Shown in pieces: positions 10,403-23,274 of a DNA stretch of 64,000 bases. The position numbers and the translations under genes are program-made. Numbering within the stretch: position 1 is the stretch's first letter; each line of letters opens with the position of its first letter. The DNA is taken from assembly GCA_030278955.1 (NCBI GenBank), contig JAOANR010000004.1, positions 16,356,428 through 16,420,427 on the forward strand, in the 5' to 3' direction. The notes under the pieces are model-generated. The model was not told the DNA's origin and searched no databases. It saw only the letters and a program-made list of their open reading frames with translations. The stretch is from Hygrophila difformis. Lineage: Eukaryota; Streptophyta; Magnoliopsida; Lamiales; Acanthaceae.

Positions 10403-12064
10403 TATATATATATGTAAATAAATAAATTAATCTACTAGTACATAGTTTTTAATCTAGCTAGTTATTTAATTGATGCCACACGGTGTGAGTGTCAATAATA
10501 AAGTGTTTCAAATGATTATAAAGTCTAAACTAATGTATTAGTTGAACAATTAACATTTATTAGCAAGTTATGTGTGCATGATGAAAGAGACGAGATGCAA
10601 GTAGACTTGTAGCTTGATGAGTAATTTGTAGCTTTGATAAATTAATGGCTACCTTTTGGACGTGTCGTGCATGCAAGGTAAGAGTTGTAGCCATTGATGG
10701 AAAAAAAATAACCAAGATAAAGGAGCTGAAGATGAGTGGCATGTGTAGGCCTCATGACTCGATCTTTAGGTTGGATGAGTTGATGAAGCTAGTTAAACGT
10801 GGCTTGCATGCATGCAACGATGTATTGCCAAGCTGCTTGCTTTACCCTCTATAAATACGGTAGCATCCATTCCAATTCCTCATCATTCCAAAACTCTCCA
10901 TTCCTCCTAAACAATGCCTCACACCCTAAAAGATTGCTAGAAGAATTTTACAAGTCATCGTCGGAAGAAACTGTAGGTAAATTTTTGTTCTGCGGACTTT
11001 GTCCCAAGAGTATTTTTTGCATGTCTAAATTCCTTTGTGTTTTAATAATTCTAGGGTTTATTCATGCCAGTGATTTATGCAGAGGTTATGTCCCATTATG
11101 TGTTTAAATATTTTGGACTAGGCCATTCATGTGAAAGATTAAATTTCAGTGTATGACATGTGAGTTATTGAATTATTATTATGCGAGATATACCCAGAGG
11201 TGGATATCTTCGTGAGATATTTCGTGGGATTATCCAAGGGATTCCGGATTCTCATGAACTGGATAGTGTTTGACCAAGGGTCTCACAGTCGTTTTTTAGA
11301 TCGCAAGGTAGGACATCCTTTTGTACTCATATTTTGACTTCGGTCATTATGAGGGCATGCTAGGTCCTATGAGATACCCCGGGTATAGGCATCATAGTTG
11401 AGCTACATGTGGATTGAATTATTGTAAATGGTTTGACATGCCATTTCCTGTTGAGTAATATTAAATTATTTTTTTGTCCAAGGGACAAGAATTTACTTAC
11501 TCAGCCAGTGGGCTGATAAATTTTACTTACTCCCTTTTACAGGGTTCGACAAGTGTGGACCCTACTAAGAGGCATGGGCACGGGCACGGGATTCAGTATC
11601 ACTTTTATACTTGTTATTTTAATCATGTTTTATTAGCCATAAATTTGTCTTTTAACAGAAAATCGTAGTTATCATATTTTGTAAACTCTTATACTTTCCC
11701 GAGTTAAGTATATTCTTTTAAACTTAGACAACCGTGCTTTCGCAATTTATTTAGTAAATTCTTATTTTTTATATTTTTTTTTAAAAAAAGTAGTTAATAT
11801 GAAAAATTATTTTGGCAGCGACAAGCCTTAATCGCTATATTTTGCAAAACCATGTTACATTATTTTAAAATATAATTTTAAAGAAATAATAAGTCATTTT
11901 AAAGTATGTTAGACTTTAATTTAAACTTAGTCTTAGCGCTTTTCGACTAAGTTAGCAAATGCAAGGCAAATGCGAGCTTAATCGAGAGGCGTGGCGGTAA
12001 CAACCCCTGGTTCCCGTTGGTAACTTCCGCAGTAAAGTTGGGCGTGGAAAACGGGGGTGTTACA
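10403..12064 (+). mobile_element. LTR copy A, right part
   Basis: Closely matches 12600-14248 of solo LTR B over about 1.65 kb, including the GAGCTTAATCGAGAGGCGTGG-type end zone, and ends GGGTGTTACA at 12064. A possible basal promoter (CTCTATAAATACGG) lies at 10848-10861, and the same sequence is kept in copy B at 13042-13055. Confidence 0.8.
10850..10858 (+). promoter_or_regulatory. Putative LTR TATA box
   Basis: CTATAAATA sits inside the LTR and is conserved at the same place in copy B (about 13044-13052). By position it could drive retrotransposon transcription. This is inference from the motif only. Confidence 0.45.
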
Positions 12065-12118
12065 AGGTGTATCAGAGCAGGAGTCAAAAACAAAAGTCTC
12101 TTTGGAGTCAAAATCTTT
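12065..12118 (+). mobile_element. Primer-binding-site-like start of a lost Gypsy body
   Basis: Directly after LTR copy A comes GGTGTATCAGAGCAGG, close to the methionine-initiator-tRNA primer site (TGGTATCAGAGC). So copy A acted as a 5' LTR. The rest of the element is gone; by about 12119 the sequence is Copia. Confidence 0.5.
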
Positions 12119-12192
12119 ATTTTTAGTCTCTTTGCAAATCTTTGGACATGTGGTTTATGTGCCAACTGCTCCACCCCAACGCACTAAAATGG
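12119..12192 (+). mobile_element. Copia pol fragment (integrase), part 1
   Basis: Reads LQIFGHVVYVPTAPPQRTKM in one frame, a conserved stretch of the Copia integrase C-terminal region. It is cut after TGGGA at 12188-12192 and continues in frame at 14254, after removing the solo LTR and one TSD. Confidence 0.75.
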
Positions 12193-14248
12193 GATGTAAA
12201 ACCCTAAAATTTAGCTATGTTGATAATATTTTCTAAAGAAATAATTTAGTATTATTGCATAAGAAATTAAATTGAATTGGGAAATAAATTAATATTTTCC
12301 ATGAGAGATTGATTTCCAAGGGAAAATAATTTATTAAATAGAAATACATGTTTTCAAGGAAAAAAGGAAAAAAAATTAAAAGAATTAATTCCAAAGAAAA
12401 AAATTATAATTTACTAGCATAAACAAATTTGTATAGTGTACTTGTAGATCATGACAGTATATTTTATAAATCGAGTTTGTAATAATCTGAAGCTAGATAG
12501 ATTTTTTTTTGGAAAAGGTTAATTTCTATCTAAATTTTTAGTTAATGATGGTAGTAAATCTATATATATATATATATATTCATATTTGAATATATATATA
12601 TATATATATGTAAATAAATTAATCAATCTACTAGTACATAGTTTTTAATCTAGCTAGTTATTTAATTGATGACACACGCTGTGAGTGTCAATAATCAAGT
12701 GTTTCAAATGATTATAAATTCTAAACTAATGTATTAGTTGAACAATTAACATTTATTAGCAAGTTATGTGTGCATGACGAAAGAGACGAGATGCAAGTAG
12801 ACTTGTAGCCTTGATGAGAAATTTGTAGCATTGATAAATTAATGGCTACCTTTTGGACGTGTCATGCATGCAAGATAAGAGTTGTAGCCATTGATGGAAA
12901 AAATAACCAAGATAAAGGAGCTGAAGATGAGTGGCATGTGTAGGCCTCATGACTCGATCTTTAGGTTGGATGAGTTGATGAAGCTAGTTAAACGTGGCTT
13001 GCATGCATGCAAAGATGTATTGCGAAGCTGCTTGCTTTACCCTCTATAAATACGGTAGCGTCCATTCCAATTCCTCATCATTCCAAAACTCTCCATCCCT
13101 CCTAAACAACGCCTCACACCCTAAAAGATTGCTAGAAGAATTTTACTAGTCATCGTCGGAAGAAACTGTAAGTAAATTTTTGTTCTGCGGGCTTTGTCCC
13201 AAGAGTATTTTGCATGTCTAAATTCCTTTGTGTTTTAATAATTCTAGGGATTATTCATGCAGAGGTTATGTCCCATTATGTGTTCAAATATTTTGGGCTA
13301 GGCCATGCATGTGAAAGATTAAATTTCAGTGTATGGCATGTGAGTTATTGAATTATTATTATGCGAGATACACCCCAGAGGTGGATATCTTCGTGAGATA
13401 TTTCGTGGGATTATCCAAGGGATTCCGGATTCCCATGAACAGGATTGTGTTTGACCAAGGGTCTCACAGTCATTTTTTAGATTGCAAGGTAGGGTCATCC
13501 TTGTGTACTCATATTTTGACTTCGGTCATTATGAGGGCATGCTAGGTCCTATGAGATACCTCGGGTGTAGGCATCATAGTTGAACTACATGTGGATTGAA
13601 TTATTGCAAATGGTTTGACATGCCATTTACTGTTGAGTAATATTAAATTATTTTTTTGACCTAGGGACAAGAATTTACTTGCTCAGCCAGTGGGCTGATA
13701 AATTTTACTTACTCCTTTTTACTGGGTTCGATAAGTGTGGACCCTACTAAGAGGCATGGGCACGGGCACGGGTTTGAGTATCACTTTTATACTGGTTATT
13801 TTAATCATGTTTTATTAGCCATAAATTTGTCTTTTAACAGAAAATCGTAGTTATCATATTTTGTACACTCTGATACTTTCCCGAATTAAGTATATTCTTT
13901 TAAACTTAGACAACTGTTCTTTCGCAAATTATTTAGTAAAGTCTTTTTTTTATATATTTTTTTTAAAAAAATCCTAGTTAATATGAAAAATTATTTTGGC
14001 AGCGACAAGCCTTAATCGCTATATTTTGCAAAACCGTGTTATATTATTTTAAAATATAATTTTAAAGAAATAATAAGTCATTTTAAAGTATGTTAGACTT
14101 TAATTTAAACTTAGCCTTAGCGCTTTTCGACTAAGTTAGCAAATGCAAGGCAAATGCGAGCTTAATCGAGAGGCGTGGCGGTAAAAGCCCCTGGTTCCCG
14201 TTGGTAACTTCCGCTATAAAGTTGGGCGTGGAAAACGGGGGTGTTACA
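12193..14248 (+). mobile_element. Solo LTR B of a Gypsy element, inserted in Copia
   Basis: TGTAAAACCC at 12193 to GGGTGTTACA at 14248, 2,056 bp. It is flanked by the 5-bp duplication TGGGA at 12188-12192 and 14249-14253. Removing it and one TSD restores the Copia reading frame. A solo LTR arises by recombination between the two LTRs of a full element. It is the sister copy of LTR A. Its AT-rich stretch (about 12560-12612) is where copy A received the Helitron. Confidence 0.9.
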
Positions 14249-14253
14249 TGGGA

Positions 14254-15793
14254 CCTCAAAGAAGGTTGGACAGCTATGTCGGGTATGAATCACCTCGAAC
14301 ATCAAATATCTTGAGCCAACAACGGGTGATCTATTTACTGCAAGATTTGTAGACTGTTATTTTGACGAAACTAAATTCCTGACATTCGGGGGAGGAAAAG
14401 ATCAACTTAAAAAGAAAATATTTTGGCAAAGTCCATTTGATTTCCTTGATCATCGTACAAGGCAATGTGAACTTGAAATATCTTGACAAAGTCCATTTGA
14501 TTTTCTTGATCCTTGTACAAAGCAATGTGAACTTGAAGTTCAAAAAATTGTGCGTTTACAGAAAATTGCAAAATGAACTTCCTGATGCGTTTAATAATGC
14601 TGCAAAAGTTACTAAATCATATATTGGTACAACAAATGCACCTGCCAGAATAAATGTCCCTGAATGACAAATTTCGAGTGCAAATGAACATACTGCACGC
14701 CTGAAGCGTGGTAGGCCTTTGGGTTCCAAGGATACAAATCCACGTAAGAAGACAATTATCCGTACATGTGATAATTCAATCACTGATCATACTCCTGAAG
14801 GAGTAATTGATCCAGCCCCTGAAGAGGTTGAACTGAAAAGATCCACCCAGATGAAAATGAAGTCATTGTAACTTCATTCTTATATCAACACTACGAAACA
14901 TTGGAACCAAAAAGAAACAAACGTTGATAATGCTTTTGCATACAAAGTTGCACTCGGTATAATGACAAATGACGAGGACCCTGAGCCTAAGTCAGTTGAT
15001 GAATGTCGGCGAAGAAATAATTGGCCAAAATGGAAAAATGCGATCCAGTCTGAATTAAACTCACTGGCTAAAAGAAAAGTTTTTGGACCAATAATCCAAA
15101 CACCTGAAAATGTGAAGCCATTTGGGTATCGATGGGTATTCGTAAGAAAACGAAATGAAGCCCACAAAATTGTCAAATATAAAGCAAGACTTGTAGCCCA
15201 GGGTTTTTCCCAAAGACCGGGTGTTGATTTTGATGAAACATATTCCCCGGTCATGGATGGGATAACGTTCAGATATGTTGTGAGTCTTGCAGTACATGAA
15301 AAGCTTGATATGCGTCTAATGGACGTTGTTACTGTTTATCTTTATGGCTCCTTAGACAATGATGTCTATATGAAAATCCCTGAAGGGTTCAACATGCTTG
15401 AAGCATGTAAATCAAAGCCACAGGATGCTTATTCTATCAAATTAAAGAAATCTCTGTATGGGCTCAAGCAATCTGGATGCATGTGGTATAATTGCCTTAG
15501 TGAAAGCCTCACAAAAAAAGGTTATGTAAACGACCCTATTTGTCCATGTGTTTTCATAAAAATAAAAAAAATAAAAAAATAAAAAAAAGTTGGTCGAAAT
15601 TTTGAATAATTGCAGTATATGTTGATGATCTCAACATAATGGAACCCCTGAAGAGGTCCAAAAAGCAGTTGAATTCCTGAAAAAGGAATTTGAGATCAAA
15701 GATTTTGGTAAAACCAAATTCTGCCTTGGTCTACAAATTGAGCATATTCAAAGTGGAATTTTTGTCCACCAAATGGCTTACACCAAAATAGTG
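14254..15793 (+). pseudogene. Copia pol fragment, part 2: end of integrase and reverse transcriptase
   Basis: Starts with PQRRLDSYVGYESPRT (integrase end), passes through a decayed linker, and from about 14962 has a 206-codon open frame with WKNAIQSELNSLAKRKVFG, YRWVFVRKRN, YKARLVAQGFSQRPGVDFDE and LKKSLYGLKQSGCMWY, the Copia reverse transcriptase. The catalytic YVDDLN follows at about 15617-15634, but an A-rich expansion at 15558-15592 breaks the frame before it. Several stops lie at 14667 and 14868. It then reads FEIKDFGKTKFCLGLQIEHI and is cut by the LINE at 15794. It is dead. Confidence 0.85.
15558..15592 (+). repeat. A-rich low-complexity insertion in the Copia RT frame
   Basis: A run of AAAAAATA-type units sits where the protein should pass from CVFIK to the YVDD block. 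It adds lysine codons and stops. Confidence 0.7.
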
Positions 15794-17489
15794 TTTTTTT
15801 TTTTTTTTTGAGGGAAAAACTTTATTATAACATCAAATGTCAAAACAAAGCACCAATATTACACACACCTTAAGCCGCACCATTTGATTATATATAGTGC
15901 AAGCTAAAGGCAACAGTAGTGAGAATTCAGTAAGCTACCAAAACCTAAAGGACTGAAGCAACAAAACAGGAGAAAGACATGTAGTACATGACCGATCTCC
16001 ATCATGTCATTTATTCCCAATTCGCTTTCGCATCAGTAAACGGCAGTTCAGGTGCACCAAGCCAAAAACAGTGGAAATTCTTCAATCCAGCAAAACTATC
16101 CATCTAGCCATCATCAACATTCTTCAAACTATCAGTATTGCAGCGGCACTTACGTATCCTCAAATGAGCAGATCCAAGTCCTTCCAACATCGATTACACC
16201 AAGCCAACCGCCCTCATCAAAGATGTATATTCACTCACTCATCGAATAACCATGGAAATTCTCAATTAGTGGAGCCAAAAAATCCCAAACTTGCTTTACC
16301 AACACATATCCCATGCATAATTCAAGATCAATGCATTGAAACAATGGGCAGGTTGAAATAAATGACGGAGCTATTGGGTGAAAGGCTATTGGGGAAAGGC
16401 TATTGGGGATTGAGGAATACGTAAATATATGGGTGAAAGGCTATTGGGGCTTGAGGAACCATCTATGAATTCAACAGGTGATATGCCAACTCTTTCACAG
16501 CAGCATGACATCCATACCAATCTCATCATACAATCATGTGAATATTCTATCATTCAAAAAACAATTCAAAGGAATCCGCCCTTTCCAACAATTACATCAG
16601 AACCCCTCTCACTCATTCTACATCATTTATGATTTTTTTTTCTTTTTTTCTTTTTTTTTTTCTTTTTTTTTCCATTTTCCTTGATCATCTTCTTTTTTCT
16701 TTTTTTTTTTCCAAAACCAATAACCAGTAATACTCCTCAATACCACAATACTCCTTACACTGTCTCTCAACATCTCAAATTTACAAGCAGCTAAAAGAAT
16801 TCATAGACATTTCAGAGGTCCCAAAAGGTGTGGAACGACTGTTTGGGTAAAGGGAAAATAGGCTAATTATAATGGGCCAGGTACCTACTGAAAATGGTCA
16901 GGATTTCTCAGTTCAATTCAGCCTTGACATATTAGGTGGAGTAGGGATAATATGGGAGGTATCAGGACCATAAGAGGGTACAGCCAAAAGCCCATGTCTG
17001 TTCAATACGATGAATAGAATTTATGCAAGTTCAACGTGAATGATGAAGCAAATTCAAAAATGACAAGATGGACACCACCATTACTCACACACAAAAATTA
17101 AGAAGGTTCAGATCTCACCGTTTAATTTTCCGGTTGGCTTGATGTGCTCGATGCCAGAATTCAGCAGTTATGCACAGTGATTAATAGTGTGACGACAGCA
17201 AACAAGAAGTAGTATCACCAGCATCAGCCTCTGCACCTCAGCATCTTCTCTCGGGGAACATTAGCAGTATCTTGAAATCCGCGAGGTACCAGCAACGTAG
17301 GACAACAGCAACCTTGAACCACAAAAATAGCACCACTACCCAACTGTTTCGCAACATTAGATGACATTATACCAGCATCAACCTTAGCAATGAACTTTAG
17401 TGAACTTAACAATCTGAAGCCATCAGCAGCTCCCTTCTCCCCCACCTGCTGTCCTGCTACACCACAATTGACAGCCCTCGAACAAGTAT

Positions 17490-18662
17490 TCATCTCCACT
17501 CCTCAACCTTGGCCTCCCCCGTTGCACCGCATCTTGCCCAATGGTCCGCATCCTCGTTACGCTCTCTCAATATGTGTTGCACTCTAACACACCCTGCATG
17601 GTTCATCACCGTCGCTATCGAGCCAGCATATTCATGTAATCTCCATGGGAACAACTTGAAATCCCTCAACCACCTTACTACGTTTTGCGCATCACATTCG
17701 AAAATTAATTTTGGGAGTGGGAATCCTTGGTCGCGTATCAAGGCTGTACACACTCGATTAATGGCCATAACTTCCGCTTTTGTAGAATCTGCATGCCCAA
17801 TAGAATCTGATAGGACAAAGAAAGTTTCACCCACCTCATTACGGATTACCCCCCCAATCCCTGCCGGACCTGGGTTCCCCAATGAAGAACCATCCGTATT
17901 GATCTTCCACCAACCTAAACTCGGCCGCTCCCACACCAATCCTCTCCGAACCCCTTTATTTCTGGTCAAATGAGCCTGGAAAAAACCAACGGGGAAACTG
18001 ATTACAAGTCCCTGCACCGTGCCACCAGTTTTTCCCCTTTCCGCAAGCCACCAGCAACTCACTCGCCATTTGATTTCCTCCATTGCCGTCTTAAGTAGCA
18101 TTCGCTGGCTCCTGAAGATAATGTTATTGCGATTCCTCCACACTGTCCAACAAATAGCCATGGCCAATAGCATCCAACTTTCCTTCATGTATGGTCTGAT
18201 GCTCGCATTCATCCACCAGGCCACTAATTGATCAACCGAACCTGGGACTGCTCCCACCACACCAAACCAGCTCATGCCTTGAATCCATAACACACTAGCA
18301 AACTCGCATCTACATATCAGATGATCTACCGATTCTACTTCTTTTTCGCATACTGGACAACATGCATTTGCATCTACGATGCAACCTCTTTTACTCAACA
18401 CCTCCCTGACCGGCAGCGCGTTGTGCAAGAGCTTCCACACCAAGATCTTCACCTTCATGGGACATGCAATTTTCCATAATTGTTTCCAAATCCATGGCAT
18501 CTCTGCCCCAGTTTCACAGCCCGCCCTTGGCCGACAAGATTTTGATGAAAATTCCCCATTGACTTCCTTTGACCACACTACTCTATCATTCAAGAATCTG
18601 TTAAGCCTTGTCCCCCTTAACACCATCATCATGCTCTCCCACACCCCCTCTTTCCCAATCAA
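17490..18662 (-). pseudogene. LINE ORF2, C-terminal part: zinc-ribbon-like region and RNase H
   Basis: The 390-codon frame contains the plant LINE zf-RVT-like region (WKIACPMKVKILVWKLLHNA, and CPVCEKEVESVDHLICRC), then an RNase H domain: KINTDGSSLGNPGPAGIGG, TKAEVMAIN, FECDAQNV and NEDADHWAR. The four acidic residues D, E, D, D expected for catalysis all appear. It degrades RNA in the RNA-DNA hybrid during reverse transcription. It is joined to the preceding reverse transcriptase part by a frameshift near 18650. Confidence 0.85.
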
Positions 18663-19377
18663 AAATCCTCCTTCTCAATTGTATATTCCATCTCCAGTCA
18701 ACACCTTCCCACTTACCATACTCTCCTATTCTTCCTTCTTTATTAGTAGCAAGTGCGTAAATCCTTGGGAACAATTCTTTCAATGATCTATCTTCCACCA
18801 CCCATACATCCTGCCAAAACCGAATGTCCGCTCCATTTCCAACTTTAATTAAGAACCTGCCGCTGTGTCCTCCTGTATCAACGTCTTCCCATGCACTACA
18901 AATTTTGTTCCATAATGAACATCCCAATTTAATGTCCGGAATTAAAGGGGCTGCATGGCTATAATACTTTGCATTTATGACATCCTTCCACAATGTTTGT
19001 TCTTGACCAAACCTCCACCTCCATTTGAGAAGAAGAGCAAAATTGAATTTTTGTGTCTGCCAAATCCCTAATCCACCGTCTTCCTTTTGTTTACATAACT
19101 TATTCCAGCCAAGTGTATGCATTTTTCTTGCCCCCTCCCAATCATTCCAAAAGAATCGTCTTTTAAAACTTTCCAATCGGTCCGCCACCGTCTTTGGAAC
19201 CTTAAAAATTGATAGGAAATATATTGGCAAGCTGTTCAAGACTGACTTGATAAGGCATAATCTTCCCGCTTGAGAAAGTAGCCTCCCTTTCCATCCGGCC
19301 AATCTCCTCTCAACCTTATCTAATACTGGCTTCCAGGCTTCTGTGCTGTTATACCTCCCACCAATTGGCAGTCCCAA
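18601..19377 (-). pseudogene. LINE ORF2, middle part after the RT core
   Basis: Reads LGLPIGGRYNSTEAWKPV and VERRLAGWKGRLLSQAGRLC, the stretch that follows the reverse transcriptase palm in plant LINEs. An in-frame TAG at about 19390 separates it from the RT core, and a frameshift near 18620-18660 separates it from the RNase H part. Confidence 0.8.
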
Positions 19378-19389
19378 ATATTTAATCTG

Positions 19390-20481
19390 CTAGCTTCCTA
19401 CCCCACAACCTAACAAACTAGCTGCCTCCCCTACCAATTCCTCAGGACAATTAATTCCCACCAGGCTGGTCTTCCCAAAATTAATTCTGAGCCCAGTTGT
19501 CAGTGTCAAACATAGCAAGATGCGCTTGATTAAAATTATCTGATTGATCTCTCCCTTGCAAAAAATAATGGTATCGTCCGCATATTGAAAGTGGGAGATG
19601 ACCGGCCCACCTACTCCCACGCTTAGCCCCTCATACAGTCCACAATCAGACGCCTTACACAGGAGCCGATTTAATATTTCTGCCACGAGCACAAATAAAT
19701 ATGGGGACAAAGGGTCCCCTTGCCTCAGACACTTAACCATTTTGAAAAATTTCGTGGGGGATCCGTTCACTATAACACTCGCAGAAGCCGATTCAATGCA
19801 TTCCTTGATCCATTTAACCCATTTGTCCCCAAACCCCATCGCCTCCAATACATGGATTATCACTTCCCATGACACGTTGTCGTAGGCTTTAGCGAAGTCC
19901 AGTTTTATAACAAAACCCCTATGACCCGCCGCCTTAGTAGACTGAATAATTTCAGCAGCTATGAGTGCGCCATCCATAATTTGTCTTCCTTTTATGAATG
20001 CCATTTGCGACGAACCCACTAGAACATTCATTACCTCTTGCAAGCGCCTGGCTAAAACTTTAGCTATCATTTTATATATGCTGCCTACCAAAGAAATTGG
20101 CCGAAATTCATTAAACTCCATAGGGCACTCCACTTTAGGTATTAGCACAAGACAAGATCCACCTGCTTCCTTGGGGAGCTTCCTGCCAGCTTCAAATCCT
20201 CTGAACACTTCCATTATGTCACTTTTAACAGTTTCCCAGTACCTCTTGAAAAACCGAAAATTGAATCCATCCGGCCCCGGAGCCCGATTCCCATCACAAC
20301 TCCACACCGCCGCCCGTACTTCCTCCTCTGTGAAACCCCTCTCCAACCATACTTTATTTTCCCTATCTAGCACAGATAGCCCGATGTCGTTTATGTCAAA
20401 TACCCCTTCCTCTTTTTTGGCAAATGTTTCTTGAAAATATAGGAAGGCAGCATCCTTAATCTCCTTTGGATCTTCAATCAC
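19390..20481 (-). pseudogene. LINE ORF2, reverse transcriptase
   Basis: A 363-codon frame contains GNRAPGPDGFNFRFFKRYW, FRPISLVGSIYKMIAKVLA, MAFIKGRQIMDGALIAAE, KLDFAKAYDNVSW and the catalytic FQYADDTIIFC. It copies the LINE RNA at the nicked target site. The YADD box is intact. A slip in the A-run at 20489-20497 (plus-strand T-run) puts it out of frame with the endonuclease part, and it ends at a TAG. Confidence 0.9.
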
Positions 20482-21649
20482 CCTCCCATTTTTTTTTAAT
20501 AGCCCCTATATAGCCCTTTCTTTTGTTGATCGCTGTAATAGCGTGAAAAAACCGCGTATTCTGATCACCCTCCTTCAGCCAACGGATTCTCGATTTTGGG
20601 TACCATCTTTGTTCTTCTGCCAAGAAAACTTTTCTGAGTTCATCCTTCTTAGCCAGCCACTGTGATCTTGCTTCTTCGTCTACCCTGTCCTCCTCCAGGC
20701 AGCCCTCAAGCTCGCTGATTTCAGACAACCGCCTTTGAGTTCTACTTTCTAAATTCGACGCACTATACCCATCCCATTTTCGAATATTATTCTTCAGGGA
20801 GCGCAGCCTAGAAAAAACCCCCCGCCCACCCAAGAGCACTTCAGAAACACCCTCCCCCCTTCCCCAAGCCTCCTTCACTATATCGTCAAAACCCGCTTCC
20901 TCCGTCCAATAGTTGTAGAATCTAAATGGTTTCGGACCCCATGATTGCTCCCCAAACTCCAATATCACCGGATAATGATCTGAAAGTACTGAATCTCCAC
21001 GACGTTGAATATTACTCCCTCGTAAACCCAGCCATCCTGGAGAAATTAAGAATCTATCTAGTCTACTGCAGGCTCTCCCTCCCCTCCCGTACCATGTAAA
21101 TTGCCCACCCTCCATGGGAGTATCCACCAGTCCTAAATCATCAGCAAACTCTCTGAATTCTCTCATAGATCCCCCATCCTCACTCTCCCCCACCCTCTCG
21201 CTACTCTTCATAACGGCATTGAAATCCCCCACTATGTACCATAATTCCCCGTTCCCCGTATCACACTTGCTTACAAGCATTCTCCATAACTCGGCTCTGT
21301 CCCATCTTCCATTCGGCGCATGGACGCACACAATATTGACACATCCATCCACACTGCTGATGCTACCTCTAACCCACATATAGTTATGCCTTGCCTCCAA
21401 TACTCCGAATGAACAACAACTGACATCCCAAGCCACCAGCAATCCACCACCATTCCCGATAGCTGGCTGAAATTTAAAGTCCCAATCCTTAGATCCCAGA
21501 ATTCGAGCCACCAGCCGCTCCCTAATGTCATCCATTTTTGTCTCTTGGAAGCAGATGATCGTTGGCTTCAGTTTCTTGCATAATCTCATCACTGCTCTCC
21601 TCCTGACTCCCCCATTCAGTCCTCTCAAATTACACGTAATAAATCTCAT
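20474..21649 (-). pseudogene. LINE ORF2, N-terminal endonuclease (EEP family)
   Basis: A 391-codon frame starts MRFITCNLRGLNGG and has the apurinic endonuclease-like set: FQETK, YIVGDFNAVM, SRLDRFL and LSDHYPVIL. This domain nicks target DNA to prime reverse transcription. The expected asparagine, glutamate, aspartate and final histidine are present. It starts 42 bases after the ORF1 stop and loses frame at the homopolymer near 20490. Confidence 0.88.
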
Positions 21650-21690
21650 TGTATCATAATGTCATCAACCAAAACCACATATCTATTACC

Positions 21691-23274
21691 TTATAACATC
21701 CCTAGCTCCTCCATCACCCTCTTCCCAATCTCTTCCCTACTCAGCAAATTCCCCAAGCCCAACCTATTCGCAATATCTAAAATCGCTTCCACTTCTGAAT
21801 AATCAATAAGCTTTACGCATATCTTCGAGCGAAATGTGGAAAATTGTAGCTTTGCAAAACCATCTCCTGAATTTCCAGTTGAATTGGCCCCATGCCCTTG
21901 CCGTGCCTTCCTATCCAGGAGTTTGCCCCTGCCCCTTTTCTGCCCCCTGCGCCTTCCACACTTCGAAGCCTTCAACCTGCCCGACAAAACCCAAACCATG
22001 GCTTCTTCAATATTTTTGAGCTCCGTCGACTCCCAATTTGCGGCCACCTTGTCCAGATTTGTAAAATTTCTGTTGCTCGTCTCGCCCCCAGATTCCAACC
22101 CATCCTCACTACCGCCTCCGGATCCCATTCTCCTCTCACCCTCAAGGCCCTCGTCTATATCTCCCGCCACTAACGGAGTGCCCGCATCCACTGTCCTCCC
22201 TCCATCCGTGTGACATCCCAAGCTACACTCCACTCCAGCCATATCTCTCTCACTAGGTCTATGTGATTTTCTGGATCCTTCACTACCGTCCCCTTCCACT
22301 GGTCCACTAAAGCACTTATTTCCATTTTCAGCTTCTGGGCTAGATGTTATGCATCCTGGCCCGTACGCCGACCCATAATACATTGACCCCTTGTCCTTGC
22401 CAAAATTTACCTCTAATCCTTCTACACTTGGGCCTTTCGACCCATTATGGACCGGCCCACCATCACTTGCCACACCCAATTCCTCAGTTGTTTCAATGTA
22501 CTCCATGCACTCTAACGGATCTCTGCACGTCTCTAAGCCATCATTGTTGCACATCTCCACAAAGCTATTATGATTAGCCGCCCTCGAAGCACTATTTTCT
22601 GCTCCCCCATGCATTGTCCGTTTCACTTCCCCACTGTCACTAGTCCCGGACTTCCCCCGGACTTTTGATCCCGGCGACTCTACTGCCTTTCCTTTCCCTG
22701 ACCGCTCCTCCGCCTTACTGGATGTTCTGTCCTCCCCATCTACATCTTCAACAACCACCGCCTCGCATAAGTTGGCCATAATTCTTACTTGGAGTACCTT
22801 CTTTCCGACCTGTATCGTCACCCTCGTTGGGACAGAGGCATCTTCGTTTAGAGCCACCAGGATTCGTGCCCTATCCAATCTCTTGCACTCCGTGGTATCT
22901 CTGTCAATGGAAATCACCTTCCCCCACTTATTCATTAGTCGGCCAAAATTTTCCTCACACCATGTTGAGTATGGAAGTCCGAACATGTACATCCATACGA
23001 AATGCTTCCTGGCTGTAAAATCGGCCGTCCATCGCCGTTTCCAAGCAATAAACTGAACGTCTCTCATATCATCAAGGAATATATCTCTTTCTTCCAAGCG
23101 GTCAAAAACCACAACGAGTAACTGACCCCCGCCATACCTCACCTCCACACCATCGTACACACCGTTATATATCCATTCCTGAAATGCAGTCATTGTTTCA
23201 AGACTTTTAAGTTCGACGATCGCCGATCTCCTTAGCCATTCCGACTCTTTCGGCCTCTCACACAAATTTATCAC
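21691..23274 (-). pseudogene. LINE ORF1, C-terminal part
   Basis: The frame follows the RRM part after a shift; the true join is probably near 23330-23350, where the +1 frame reads RTFAEVVREGRSRDKDEQRD. It contains ELKSLETMTAFQEWIYNG and FVWMYMFGLPYSTWCEENFG, a plant LINE ORF1 block, then a long Gly/Ser/Glu-rich low-complexity region. The apparent start at 23274 is a GTG and not a believable start in a plant. ORF1 proteins bind the element RNA. Confidence 0.75.

Noticed and set aside
23271..23274. Stop-start overlap as real LINE ORF1a/ORF1b coupling
   Set aside because: The downstream start would be GTG, and a +1 frame already reads typical ORF1 sequence upstream of the stop; a 1-base indel explains it better.
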